DNA of 64,000 nucleotides from Sulfurimonas sp. (lineage in GTDB: Bacteria > Campylobacterota > Campylobacteria > Campylobacterales > Sulfurimonadaceae). The notes beneath the pieces are model-generated. The model ran no database searches, was not told where the DNA came from, and was given only the letters and a program-made list of their open reading frames with translations. The stretch is from contig NZ_CP093397.1 of the NCBI RefSeq assembly GCF_029027585.1, forward strand, positions 1,973,405-2,037,404, written 5' to 3'. This document shows positions 28,586-37,967 of this stretch, one piece after another. Position numbers and translations under genes: made by a program. Each line of letters opens with the position of its first letter. The first letter of the stretch is position 1.

Positions 28586-29955
28586 ATGTTTCGCTTACTC
28601 TCTCTACTTTTACTGGTAGTAATTTCACTTCAAGCGTTAAGCAATAGTGATACTTTAAAACGCGCAAACGGCTTTATGAAAAGTGGCACAAAGTCAAATC
28701 AGTTTCGTGCGTATAATGATTATAAAAACCTCTATCTTCGTGCAATAATGAGTGATGATAAAAGGCTTCGTTTAAATGCCCTTAGGGGTATTGTTAAAAG
28801 TGGAACAAAGCTACATATAGATATATCTCAGTATTCCCAAGAACTTTCAACTTTAAAACCAAAAACTTCCTACAAAGCTCCAAAATCAAAGAGTATAAGA
28901 AAATCTAAAAGATCTAAAAAAATAAAGTTAAAATCAACTCATAAATTAAAGTCTATTAGATGGAGAGATGATAGACTAGTTTTAAGTTTTGATAAGAGGC
29001 TAAGGTCTAATCAACTTAACTATTTTACACTTTATGATAAAGCAAAACAAAAATATAGATATGTTTTTGACATACATGCATCTATGCTCATAAAATCACA
29101 AAATCTTAGAAGAAATGGTATAAATAGAATAAAAATAGCTCAATACAATCCTAGTACACTTCGTCTTGTGATGGAAAATTCTAAAAAATTAAAAATAAGT
29201 TTTAAAAAAGAAAGTAAAAAATTACTAATACGCATAAAAACATCATCTCAAAAAGTAAGTGTTCCAAAAAGAGTAGATAGACAAAAAACAATAGTTATAG
29301 ATGCTGGACATGGTGGTAAGGACCCTGGGGCAGTTGGGTATAGAAGATATAGAGAAAAAGTAGTAGTTTTTAAAATATCTCAAGAGTTAAAAGGATTTTA
29401 ACATCTCGTGGTTATAAAGTTTACATGACAAGGAATCGTGATAAGTTTGTAAAGTTAAGTAAAAGAACACAGTATGCAAATAGAAAAAAAGCAGATATTT
29501 TTATAAGTATTCACGCTAATGCTGTTGGCAAAAAAAATGCTCATAAAGTTCATGGTATCGAGTGTTATTTTTTATCTCCCTCTAGGTCCTCAAGGGCTGA
29601 AAGTATTGCAGCAAAAGAGAATTCAGCAGATTTAAGTGAGATGAATAGATATGGTAAAAACACCTTTTTAAAATTTTTAAATCATCATAAAATTTTAGCT
29701 TCTAATAAACTTGCGATAGATTTACAAAGAGGAATGTTGGGTAGTTTGAGAAAGTATAAAGTAAAAGATGGTGGAGTTCGTGAAGGTCCTTTTTGGGTTC
29801 TTGTTGGTGCTCAGATGCCAGCTGTTTTAGTAGAAGTTGGTTTTATTACTCATCCAAAAGAAGCTAAACGCTTAGTTGATCCTAAGTATAGAAAAACTAT
29901 GGCTTTAGGCTTAGCTAATGGAATCGAGAGATATTTTTATAACTCTATAAATTAG
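28586..29955 (+). CDS. N-acetylmuramoyl-L-alanine amidase (split by a one-base frameshift)
   Basis: Frames 28586-29401 and 29425-29955 join into a protein of about 456 residues with a Sec signal peptide. A basic N-terminal region includes an AMIN-like beta domain (about 125-215), followed by an Amidase_3 catalytic domain from about 230. Zinc ligands are in DAGHGG, YREK, SIHAN and VEVGF. The first frame stops at KGF; one added base in the GGATTTTAAC stretch restores continuity into LTSRGYKVYMTR. It cleaves peptidoglycan stem peptides during cell separation (AmiA/AmiC group). Its place after the tyrS block matches Campylobacter. The last four bases overlap the opposing DHH gene. Confidence 0.85.
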
Positions 29956-31034
29956 ACTTCTTCTTTTTTATACTCTAAATCTCCAGCAACTGCTTCTTTG
30001 TCATTTATGACTTGTTCTATCTGTTTTTTAACTCTGTCATAACGATACTGCTCTTTAAAACCAATTATTCTTCCACCAGCAGCATTTGGATGTCCTCCAC
30101 CATTTGACCACTCTTTTGATATTTGAGCAACGCTCACTTTATTGTTTGCTCTAAGGCTCATAGCACCTCTATAGCTAACATCTACTATGAAATCATACTC
30201 AGGGTAAGCTAGTAAAAAACCATTTCCAACGATTGAAGTATTTCCAACACCGTAACTCAGATAACCTCTATAACCTTTATAGTAAATAGTTTTCTCGGCT
30301 CTAGCATCTCCTAGTAGTTTTACTATAAATTTTGTTGATAAATTATCAAGAGTATCATTTTTATCTTCTTTAAAAAAGTCTTTTTTTATTGAATGAATTT
30401 TTTCATCTAATAAGATTGCAGCATTTTCTTCATTTATGTATTTTGTTGCTTCAAGTAGTAGTGATAGTTTATAGTTGTTATCTATCTCTGCGAACATAAT
30501 TTTGTTTAATTCTCTCGTTTCAGTTACAAGCCTCATGCAAACTTTTCCATACTCAAAATTTTCTACTTCTTCTTGTTTCCATAAATCAACGGCATTTACA
30601 ACATTTACAAACTTATTCATCCACTCAGGTTCATCAAGGTCGAAGTTTTCTTTTGCATAATCATAAGTTATTTTAGTTGCACATCTTTGAGTATCTAAGA
30701 AGTACCATTTGTATTTGTTTGCGCTAGCTTCGCCACTTCCATGATGGTCAAGTAGAGTTATAGTTATATCCATTTTTTTATCATTCATCTTGTAAACTTC
30801 ACCATTTAACCATCTTGACTCTTCACTTGTTAGATTTAAGTCAGTTATTAAAATAATGGCAGCTTTTTTATCTTTAGTTATATTTTCCAAAATCATTTCT
30901 AGTTTTTGTCTTACTTCTGCTCCATAATTTGCATTGTAGTTAAATGTTTTGTAGGGAGTGTATCTCATTACAAGTTGACAGCTGTAACCATCTAAGTCGA
31001 TGTGAGAGAGATGATGTATTATCTTATTTTTCAT
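29952..31034 (-). CDS. DHH/DHHA1 family phosphoesterase
   Basis: About 360 residues. The DHH metal-binding motifs are HIDLDG near the start, TDLNL, and DHHGSG at about 100; the DHHA1 domain has GGGHPNAAGG near the C-terminus. Members cleave short oligonucleotides, cyclic dinucleotide products or similar phosphodiesters in the cytoplasm; the substrate here is unknown, although the window contains several c-di-GMP enzymes. I prefer ATG at 31034 over GTG at 31052, since AAGGA lies six bases before the ATG. A hairpin-rich element separates it from flhA upstream. Confidence 0.8.
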   Translation of the reverse strand: MKNKIIHHLSHIDLDGYSCQLVMRYTPYKTFNYNANYGAEVRQKLEMILENITKDKKAAIILITDLNLTSEESRWLNGEVYKMNDKKMDITITLLDHHGSGEASANKYKWYFLDTQRCATKITYDYAKENFDLDEPEWMNKFVNVVNAVDLWKQEEVENFEYGKVCMRLVTETRELNKIMFAEIDNNYKLSLLLEATKYINEENAAILLDEKIHSIKKDFFKEDKNDTLDNLSTKFIVKLLGDARAEKTIYYKGYRGYLSYGVGNTSIVGNGFLLAYPEYDFIVDVSYRGAMSLRANNKVSVAQISKEWSNGGGHPNAAGGRIIGFKEQYRYDRVKKQIEQVINDKEAVAGDLEYKKEEV

Positions 31035-31047
31035 TGTTTTCCTTTCT

Positions 31048-31093
31048 GGCACTAAATGCCGATACCCCCGTGGCTAAAGCCTAAGTGGGGTAT
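31048..31093. repeat. REP-like double-hairpin element
   Basis: Two nested palindromic units lie in the flhA-DHH gap: GGCA...TGCC (31048-31060, loop CTAAA) and an outer ATACCCC/GGGGTAT stem (31062-31068 with 31087-31093) enclosing GGCTAAAGCC. The G+C-rich composition stands out from the AT-rich surroundings. It could be an intergenic REP-type repeat, a terminator-like structure after flhA, or both. Confidence 0.45.
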
Positions 31094-31104
31094 ATTCCTT
31101 TGAT

Positions 31105-33276
31105 TTATGGTTCTATTGAAATTGAGCCCATTACTTCAAATGTTGCACTTGAATCAATCTCTGCGTGAGATAAAGTAACAACATCAAGAGAAAATCTTTC
31201 AAATATCTCTGTTATACCACGACGAAGACCTGGGTCTACTATGATAACAACAGGAGAAACTCCTTTTTGTAGTAATTCATGAGCTTTTGTACTAGTAGCT
31301 TGAATGAGCTGATTTATCTCCGTTACACTTAGTAAAAGGTTTCTCACTCCATCTTGTTCTTGTGACTTTTCTAGCATCATTTGCTCACTCGCTGTATCAA
31401 AAGTAAGGAGTCGTATAACTCCATCTTCCCCAGAGTACATCTGCGTTATAACGCGAGATAATTTTGCTCTTACTTGTTCGGTTATAAAATCTACATTTTT
31501 AGTGTATTCAGCTATATCAGCTATGGTTTCTAAGATAGTGAGCATATCTTTAAGAGGAATTTTTTCATGTAAAAGAGATTTTAAGATGCGTTGTACAAGA
31601 CCAATAGGAGCAACTTTTAATACATCATCAACAATAACAGGAAAATCTATTTTAATTTTATCTATAAGAGTTTGTACTTCTTGGCGAGTTAGTAAATCTT
31701 CTGCGTTTCGTTTAACAAGTTCACTCATGTGTGTTGAGATAACAGTCGCAGGGTCAACAACTGTATAACCATTTATGATAGCATCTTCTTTTTGATCAGG
31801 TAAAATCCAGATAGCATCTAGACCAAAAGCAGGTTCTTTTGTTGCTTCTCCTTCTATCTCTCCTGTTGCCATTCCACTGTCCATTGCTAAAAACTTTTCT
31901 GGTTTTATAGAACCTTCGCCAATAGAGATACCCTTTAAAAGTATCTGATACTGTTCAGGTTCTAGATGCAAGTTATCTCTTATGCGAACTTGAGGCATTA
32001 AAAAACCAAAATCAGATGCGATTTTTCTTCTCATAGAACGGATTCGTTCTAGTAAATCTCCACCTTGAGATTTGTCGGCTAATCGTATGAGTTGATAACC
32101 AAGAGTAAGTTCTAGCATCTCAACTTTTAGTATATCTTCTAAAGCACTCTCTTCCTCTTTTGCTATCTCTTCATTTGTTTTTTGTGGTTTGGCTTGGGTT
32201 CTCTCTTTTTCTTGTTTTTCTTGTTCTTTTGGAGATAAAATATCGGTGTCATCTAAAAATGAAAGCTCACCCTTGTCATATTTGTAAATAGACCAACCAA
32301 GAAGGGCAAAAACGCTTCCAACAAAACCCATAGATGCTGTTGGAAGCCCTGGAACTAAAGCAAATAAAATCATGATAAAACCAACAATCATCATGATTTT
32401 TGCATTACCCATCATTTGGTTTATAGTACCTTCTGCAAAGTTGTCGCCATCTCCAGAAGAACGAGTAATCATAATACCTGTTGCAGTAGAGATGATAAGA
32501 GCAGGAATCTGACCAACTAAACCATCACCAATAGTTAAAAGTGTAAAAGTAGAAGCACTATCGCCAACACTCATACCATGTTGAAAAACACCTATAAGAA
32601 ATCCACCAATAATGTTGATAAGTGTAATGATAATACCAGCAACTGCGTCACCTTTTACAAACTTAGAAGAACCATCCATCGCTCCATAAAAGTTTGCATC
32701 TTGAAGGATTTCTGCACGGCGTTGTTTTGCCTCTGCATCGTCAATAAGCCCAGCACTTAAATCTGCATCTACTGCCATCTGCTTACCTGGCATCGAGTCT
32801 AGTGTAAATCTCGCTGCAACTTCTGCAACTCTTGTTGAACCTTTTGTAATAACCATAAAGTTAATTAAAACTAAGATAGAAAAAACTATGATACCAATAA
32901 CAAAATTACCACCAACAACAAAATCTCCAAAACTTGTAATGATGCTACTGACATTTTCACCACCTTCATGCCCATGACTTAAAATCATTCTTGTTGTTGC
33001 AACATTTAGGGAGAGTCTAAATAGGGTTATGATGAGTATGAGAGTTGGAAAAGTTGTAAGGTCTGTTGGTTTTGGAACATATAAAGAGATAAGTAAAACT
33101 AAAACAGCGATAGACATAGAAACAGTTAAAAGTACATCTAATACAGCAGATGGAAGAGGAACTATAATAATAGCAAGAATTGCCATTACAAAAATTACAA
33201 CACTTAAATCTTTTTGTCCAAGTAAAAAGTTTAAAGTTACGCCTAGTTTTTGTTTAAAGGTGCGTTTTCTCGCCAT
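31105..33276 (-). CDS. flhA: Flagellar type III export membrane protein FlhA
   Basis: A 723-residue FHIPEP family protein: about eight membrane helices in the first 330 residues, with the conserved cytoplasmic segment between helices (TKGSTRVAEVAARFTLDSMPGKQMA), then a long soluble domain that binds export substrates and chaperones. Full length for the family. It starts two bases after the Rrf2 regulator stop, so the two are co-transcribed. The pairing FlhA-Rrf2 next to rpsO is known from Campylobacter jejuni. In Campylobacter, FlhA is also needed for RpoN-dependent flagellar gene expression. Confidence 0.96.
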   Translation of the reverse strand: MARKRTFKQKLGVTLNFLLGQKDLSVVIFVMAILAIIIVPLPSAVLDVLLTVSMSIAVLVLLISLYVPKPTDLTTFPTLILIITLFRLSLNVATTRMILSHGHEGGENVSSIITSFGDFVVGGNFVIGIIVFSILVLINFMVITKGSTRVAEVAARFTLDSMPGKQMAVDADLSAGLIDDAEAKQRRAEILQDANFYGAMDGSSKFVKGDAVAGIIITLINIIGGFLIGVFQHGMSVGDSASTFTLLTIGDGLVGQIPALIISTATGIMITRSSGDGDNFAEGTINQMMGNAKIMMIVGFIMILFALVPGLPTASMGFVGSVFALLGWSIYKYDKGELSFLDDTDILSPKEQEKQEKERTQAKPQKTNEEIAKEEESALEDILKVEMLELTLGYQLIRLADKSQGGDLLERIRSMRRKIASDFGFLMPQVRIRDNLHLEPEQYQILLKGISIGEGSIKPEKFLAMDSGMATGEIEGEATKEPAFGLDAIWILPDQKEDAIINGYTVVDPATVISTHMSELVKRNAEDLLTRQEVQTLIDKIKIDFPVIVDDVLKVAPIGLVQRILKSLLHEKIPLKDMLTILETIADIAEYTKNVDFITEQVRAKLSRVITQMYSGEDGVIRLLTFDTASEQMMLEKSQEQDGVRNLLLSVTEINQLIQATSTKAHELLQKGVSPVVIIVDPGLRRGITEIFERFSLDVVTLSHAEIDSSATFEVMGSISIEP

Positions 33277-33278
33277 TT

Positions 33279-33680
33279 TTATTCTATCACATCTTGTAGG
33301 GTAAGTTCATCTAAAAAGGTATCTATTTTACCTTGAAGTTTATTTAAAAAAGGCCATATAGAACAGATGCTAGCTTTTTCACTAGGACAATCTTTCTCAG
33401 ATGGAGAACAGTCAAAAACTGCTGGTGCTTTGCCTTCAACAGCACTCATAATACTTAGCATACTTATATCTTTAGGTTTTTTTAAAAGAGCAAAACCACC
33501 GTTTACACCTTTAAAAGATTTTAAGATGCCATTTTTTGCCAAAGCTTGTAAGATTTTTGCTAAAAAACTTTTTGAGATAGATAGTTGATGTGATAAAGTT
33601 TCGCTATCCACAGGGGATGAGGTCTTAGATAAAACTATAAGAGATAGTATTGCGTATTCACTTGCACGAGTTATTAACAT
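33279..33680 (-). CDS. Rrf2 family transcriptional regulator
   Basis: A 133-residue winged-helix protein of the Rrf2/IscR/NsrR group. The N-terminus has ASEYAILSLIVLS and a recognition helix region, with KGVNGGFALLK typical of the wing. Cysteines in the C-terminal part (DCSPSEKDCPSEKASIC, Cys-x6-Cys-x7-Cys) are placed to bind an Fe-S cluster, so it may sense iron, nitric oxide or redox state. It is upstream of flhA with a two-base gap. Targets are unknown. Confidence 0.88.
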   Translation of the reverse strand: MLITRASEYAILSLIVLSKTSSPVDSETLSHQLSISKSFLAKILQALAKNGILKSFKGVNGGFALLKKPKDISMLSIMSAVEGKAPAVFDCSPSEKDCPSEKASICSIWPFLNKLQGKIDTFLDELTLQDVIE

Positions 33681-33703
33681 AATATATACTTTTTTTTATA
33701 GGG

Positions 33704-33709
33704 ATTATA
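33704..33709 (-). promoter_or_regulatory. Putative promoter of the Rrf2-flhA operon
   Basis: Minus-strand GATATAAT with TATAAT at 33709-33704, preceded on that strand by a run of eight T. The start codon lies 24 bases away, so the leader is very short. An Rrf2 protein could control its own promoter here, which is a family habit and not shown by the sequence. Confidence 0.45.
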
Positions 33710-33731
33710 TCAAAAAAAATTGAATATTGAG

Positions 33732-34982
33732 TTATGTATAAATTATGACTTTATTTCTACCATTTTCTTTAGCTTCAAAAAGAGCTTTATCTGAAATTTT
33801 TATTATCTCTTCTAGCGAGTTAGCCATTCCAAAGTATATACCAATAGAAACTGTGTAAGAGACTATTATTCCATGAGTTTCAATCATATTTGCTTCAAAA
33901 CATTTTCTTATCTTTTCAAAAAGTATGTTAGTATGCTCTAGGCTGATATCTTCAAGAAGTATACAAAACTCTTCTCCACCAAAACGAGCCATCAAGTCTG
34001 ACTCTCTAAGGTTCTCATCTAGTATAGTTTTAACTTCTTTTAGGGCGTCATCACCTACATCGTGACCATAAATGTCATTTATATTTTTAAATTTATCTAT
34101 ATCTATTGTTGCAACTGAAAGATTTTTATTTTTTCTTTTAGCTTTTGAAAAAATTGCGTTTCCACTTTGGAAAAAATATCGTCTGTTATACGCACCTGTT
34201 AAGTAGTCAGTATTTCCTAACTCTTTTATGCGAGAAAAAAGGTCTAAGAGTTCGAGGTTAGAGTTTACTCTAGTTACTATTTCGCTATGAGTAAAAGGTT
34301 TATGTATAAAGTCATTAGCACCAAACTTTAAAAATTTACTTACTATATCTTTAGATTCTAATCCACTTACTGCGATGATACTAACTTGGTCTTTATTGTA
34401 CTTTTCTCTTATTTTAAAAGTGAGGTCTAGTCCATCTATAATAGGCATATCATAATCAGTTATAACTAGAGTAATATCTTCTCTTTTTTGTAAAATATCA
34501 AGTGCTTCTTGACCATCTTTTGCTTCTAAAACATTTAGATTTATTTTTTTTAAACTTTTTTTAATAATATTTCTATATAACTCTACATCATCTACTACTA
34601 AAGCAGTTGTATCATAGTTTTTTAAAGTTCTTTGTATCGCAGCTATGGCAAATTTTATACTTGCTTTATCATTTTTAAGTATGACATCTACAACATCTTT
34701 TTTTTGTATAGTTTCTAGTAGTCTTTTGTTTAAAGTTCCCGTTAAAACAATAGAAGGGATGTTGTAGGTATTTACCAAATCAACAACCTCACCATCTGGA
34801 GCGTCTGGAAGGTTTAAGTCAAGAAGAGCAGCATGAAACTCACCTTTATGCTCTTTTAAAAGTTTTTGTGTATCTTTGTATGACTTACAAAAGAATGGCT
34901 CTATCTTTGGGTGTTCATTAAGAACAGATTCTAACATTAGTAAAATTGTCTGACTATCATCAACAATGAGTATTTTTTTCAT
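33732..34982 (-). CDS. Tandem receiver diguanylate cyclase (REC-REC-GGDEF)
   Basis: A 416-residue protein with two receiver domains (about 1-120 and 127-250; phospho-acceptor Asp in LLDLNLP and in ITDYDMP) and a GGDEF domain (about 254-416) with an intact GGEEF active site in ARFGGEEF. It should make c-di-GMP when phosphorylated. The first receiver has an unusual spacing after the Asp (NLPDAPDGE). The architecture resembles PleD-type cyclases. It lies upstream of Rrf2-flhA in the same direction and divergent from the heme-binding GGDEF/EAL gene. Confidence 0.88.
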   Translation of the reverse strand: MKKILIVDDSQTILLMLESVLNEHPKIEPFFCKSYKDTQKLLKEHKGEFHAALLDLNLPDAPDGEVVDLVNTYNIPSIVLTGTLNKRLLETIQKKDVVDVILKNDKASIKFAIAAIQRTLKNYDTTALVVDDVELYRNIIKKSLKKINLNVLEAKDGQEALDILQKREDITLVITDYDMPIIDGLDLTFKIREKYNKDQVSIIAVSGLESKDIVSKFLKFGANDFIHKPFTHSEIVTRVNSNLELLDLFSRIKELGNTDYLTGAYNRRYFFQSGNAIFSKAKRKNKNLSVATIDIDKFKNINDIYGHDVGDDALKEVKTILDENLRESDLMARFGGEEFCILLEDISLEHTNILFEKIRKCFEANMIETHGIIVSYTVSIGIYFGMANSLEEIIKISDKALFEAKENGRNKVIIYT

Positions 34983-35064
34983 TAAATATTATAAGTAAGG
35001 TAAGCTGAAAAGTAGATAAAATATGACTAAACTACATAAAAGAAAGATAGGAGTATAATGTTTT

Positions 35065-37020
35065 ATGTCCTATAAAGTAATATCAAGAAAATTAATACTA
35101 GTTGCTCCTTTATTATTTTTTATTATTGCTTGTATGCGTATATATATAAACCATAATGAAAATAAAAAAAATATTCAAAATTTTATATCTGAGCAGGCGC
35201 GATTAATAGACTCTCTTTATATAACACATAGAAACTACTATCAAAATCTTTATATAAATAAAGTTATAAAGTTAGATGAACAAACTTTACAAGGTTTGCC
35301 TGCTTACTCTGCAGCTAAAATATCAAAAATTTTTTCTGATAACAACAAACTTCACATAACTATGCAAACAGTTAGTGATAGAGCAAGAAATCCAAAAAAT
35401 CAAGCAGATAAATATGAACTTCAGGCAATAGATTTTTTTAAAAATAATAAAAATAAAAAAGAATACTTCGCCCGAGAAGATGATTTTTACCAATATGCAA
35501 CACCACTTAAGATAGAGAAAAAATGTTTGAAATGTCATGGTAAAAAAGAAAATGCTCCTTTATTTATATCAAAAAAATATGACAAAGCCTATAACTATAA
35601 AATAGGAGATATTAGAGGAATTTTAAGTATAAAAGTACCAACTTTTTATATAAATAAGATTTTTTCAAAACAATTTTTTGCTTCATTAGTTTATGACTTT
35701 TTACTTATAAGTATAGTTTCAATTATAGCTTTTTTACTCATGAAGTTTTTCTCAAAACAACAAGAAAAAATAGAAGAAGAACTTAACGCAAGAACTTCCG
35801 AACTTAAGGTGACCGCAAGTAGAGATGCTTTAACAAACTTAGAAAATAGGACAATGTTTAAAGAAAATATTGATAAATTTGATAATCTTGCATTGATTCT
35901 TATAAATATAGACAGTTTTTCTCAAATAAATGATTTTTATGGACATGAGTTTGGTGATGCGATTTTAATTGAGTTTAGTAAAAAACTTAAATCTATTTGT
36001 GTTGAAGAAGAAAATTGTAAATTATTTAGACTAAGTGGAGATGAGTTTGCTTATCTCGTTATAAACAAACCCGAACATATAGTTGTTCAAAAAGCAAAAC
36101 TACTATCTAAAGAGATAAATAGACAAACATATGAAACAAAGGGTGAAAGTATTGAGCTAAATACGACAGTTTGTGTTTCTTTAGAGGAAAAAGAACAACT
36201 ATTAATTACGGCTGATATGGCTCTTAAAACAGCAAGAAAAAATGCAAAAAATATTATTATTTATGATAAAACAATGGCATTAGATAGAGAATATAAAAAT
36301 AATATGCTTTGGACAAAGAAGATTAAAGAAGCTATTAAAAATGATAAAATTATACTTTTTTACCAGCCAATAATAAATAATAATGATGGCTCAATAAAAA
36401 GGTATGAATCCTTAATCAGACTTATAGATGAAGAAGGTAAAGTTATATCTCCATATTTCTTTTTAGAGATATCAAAAAAAGCAAAACTTTACAAACAACT
36501 TACAAAAATCGTAATTCAAAAAAGTTTTGAAATGTTTAGAGAAAATGATTTTGAATTCTCAATAAATCTTAGTATTGAAGATATTATGGATAAAGAGATA
36601 AACAATTACATCTTAGAAATGCTTGAGATTTATAGCGTATCAAATAGAGTTATATTTGAAATAGTTGAGTCTGAGAGTATTGAAAATTTTAGCGAAATAC
36701 AAAAATTTATAAAAAGTGTAAAAGCACAAGGATGCAAAATAGCCATAGATGACTTTGGAACAGGTTACTCTAACTTTGAGTATCTAATGCGACTTGAAGC
36801 GGACTTTATAAAAATAGATGGCTCTATAATAAAAGAAATATTAGTTGAAAAAAATTCAGAAATCATCGTATCTGTTATTGTTGATTTTGCAAAAAGAGCT
36901 GGTGTGAAAGTTATAGCTGAGTATGTTGAGAGTAAAGAAATATTTGATAAAGTAAAAGAACTTGGAGTCGATAAATCTCAAGGTTACTATTTTAGTGAAC
37001 CTAAACCTAGTTTAAATTAG
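35065..37020 (+). CDS. DUF3365 heme-binding sensor with GGDEF and EAL domains
   Basis: A 651-residue membrane protein. A helix at about 10-27 is followed by a periplasmic DUF3365 (Tll0287-like) domain at about 35-195 with a heme c motif, CLKCH (Cys154, Cys157, His158), then a helix at about 205-228, GGDEF (about 250-400, SGDEF in place of GGDEF) and EAL (about 410-650, with YESLIRL and AIDDFGTGYS). The cyclase site is altered, but the EAL core looks usable, so c-di-GMP breakdown controlled by heme redox or gas state is plausible. It lies between Rrf2-flhA and rpsO. Confidence 0.85.
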   Translation: MSYKVISRKLILVAPLLFFIIACMRIYINHNENKKNIQNFISEQARLIDSLYITHRNYYQNLYINKVIKLDEQTLQGLPAYSAAKISKIFSDNNKLHITMQTVSDRARNPKNQADKYELQAIDFFKNNKNKKEYFAREDDFYQYATPLKIEKKCLKCHGKKENAPLFISKKYDKAYNYKIGDIRGILSIKVPTFYINKIFSKQFFASLVYDFLLISIVSIIAFLLMKFFSKQQEKIEEELNARTSELKVTASRDALTNLENRTMFKENIDKFDNLALILINIDSFSQINDFYGHEFGDAILIEFSKKLKSICVEEENCKLFRLSGDEFAYLVINKPEHIVVQKAKLLSKEINRQTYETKGESIELNTTVCVSLEEKEQLLITADMALKTARKNAKNIIIYDKTMALDREYKNNMLWTKKIKEAIKNDKIILFYQPIINNNDGSIKRYESLIRLIDEEGKVISPYFFLEISKKAKLYKQLTKIVIQKSFEMFRENDFEFSINLSIEDIMDKEINNYILEMLEIYSVSNRVIFEIVESESIENFSEIQKFIKSVKAQGCKIAIDDFGTGYSNFEYLMRLEADFIKIDGSIIKEILVEKNSEIIVSVIVDFAKRAGVKVIAEYVESKEIFDKVKELGVDKSQGYYFSEPKPSLN

Positions 37021-37026
37021 TTTAGC

Positions 37027-37065
37027 TATAATCGCACTTCAACTTTTATGCTAATAGTATATTAG
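37027..37065 (+). promoter_or_regulatory. rpsO promoter and leader hairpin
   Basis: GCTATAAT with TATAAT at 37027-37032, then a perfect inverted repeat CTAATA-GTA-TATTAG (37051-37065) in the leader, and a strong AGGAGG ribosome site nine bases before the ATG. Ribosomal protein S15 often controls its own mRNA through leader structure, so the hairpin may be involved; this is inference. Confidence 0.5.
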
Positions 37066-37095
37066 TTAGATTATTATACCCATCAGGAGGCTATT

Positions 37096-37371
37096 ATGGC
37101 TTTAGATTCGGCTAAAAAACAAGAAATTGTAACAAAATATGGTCGCTCAGAGAGTGACACAGGCTCAAGTGAAGTTCAAATTGCACTTATAACAGAAAGA
37201 ATTTCTGAACTAACAGAGCATCTTAAAATATTTAAAAAAGATCATGCATCTAGACTAGGACTACTTAAACTAGTTGGACAGCGTCGTCGTTTAATGAAAT
37301 ACTTCAAAAGAAAAGATAAAGTTGCTTATCTTAAGCTTGTAGAAGATTTAGGCATTAGAGATAACATCTAG
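37096..37371 (+). CDS. rpsO: 30S ribosomal protein S15
   Basis: A 91-residue S15 with the conserved [45 protein letters not shown] stretch. It binds 16S rRNA in the platform of the small subunit. Single gene; a weak hairpin CTCT-CCCG-AGAG followed by GGTTTT (about 37397-37414) may terminate it. Confidence 0.97.
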   Translation: MALDSAKKQEIVTKYGRSESDTGSSEVQIALITERISELTEHLKIFKKDHASRLGLLKLVGQRRRLMKYFKRKDKVAYLKLVEDLGIRDNI

Positions 37372-37520
37372 TCCAAATCACTATCTACTCTAAATCTCTC
37401 TCCCGAGAGGTTTTAAACCTTAATTTACATATACAAATTAACAAAATTTCATTTCTTTAAATTAAAATTTAGTTTTTAAATAGTAAGCTATACAATTAAT
37501 TATTTAATTGGAGGTTTGTT

Positions 37521-37949
37521 GTGTCTGATAATAACAGCAAAGTAAGTACAGAAGGCTTGACATTTTTAGAAGATGGCGAAGTTTTATATAATGATTTATA
37601 TCTTTTAAGTGAAACTGATGAAAAGGGAATTGTTGAGTATGCAAGTGACTCTTTTTTAAAAATAGCAAATATGCATGCAGAAGATATGATTGGTCAACCC
37701 CACAATGTGGTTCGTCATCCAGATATGCCTCGTGCAGCTTTCAAATCTCTTTGGAACGATGTAGAGTCTAAAGGTTTTTGGACAGGTTATGTTAAAAATG
37801 CACGAAAAGGTGGAGGGCATTACTGGGTATATGCAACAGTTCTTCGTTCAGTTGATAAAAATGGTAAAACAAAATATGTCTCTATCCGCGTTAAACCATC
37901 TCGTGAAGAAATCAAAAAAGCCGAAGCGCTTTATGCAACTCTAGATTAG
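37521..37949 (+). CDS. PAS domain sensor protein (Aer/CetB-like)
   Basis: A 142-residue protein that is essentially one PAS domain (about 25-135). NVVRHPDMPRAAFKSLW and GYVKNARKGGGHYWVYATV match the Aer/CetB type that can bind FAD, so redox or energy sensing is likely. It starts with GTG after a TTGGAGG ribosome site and has a TATACAAT-like promoter at about 37486. It is the first gene of the large chemosensory operon and stands 18 bases before an MCP that lacks a sensor domain, so it may supply the sensory input, like CetB with CetA in Campylobacter. Cofactor is inferred. Confidence 0.83.
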   Translation: MSDNNSKVSTEGLTFLEDGEVLYNDLYLLSETDEKGIVEYASDSFLKIANMHAEDMIGQPHNVVRHPDMPRAAFKSLWNDVESKGFWTGYVKNARKGGGHYWVYATVLRSVDKNGKTKYVSIRVKPSREEIKKAEALYATLD

Positions 37950-37967
37950 AATCCAAAGGAATTTAAA

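Noticed and set aside
35054-35059. TATAAT just before the heme-GGDEF-EAL gene
   Set aside because: Only five bases before the ATG, so it would give a leaderless transcript; more likely part of the AT-rich ribosome-site region.
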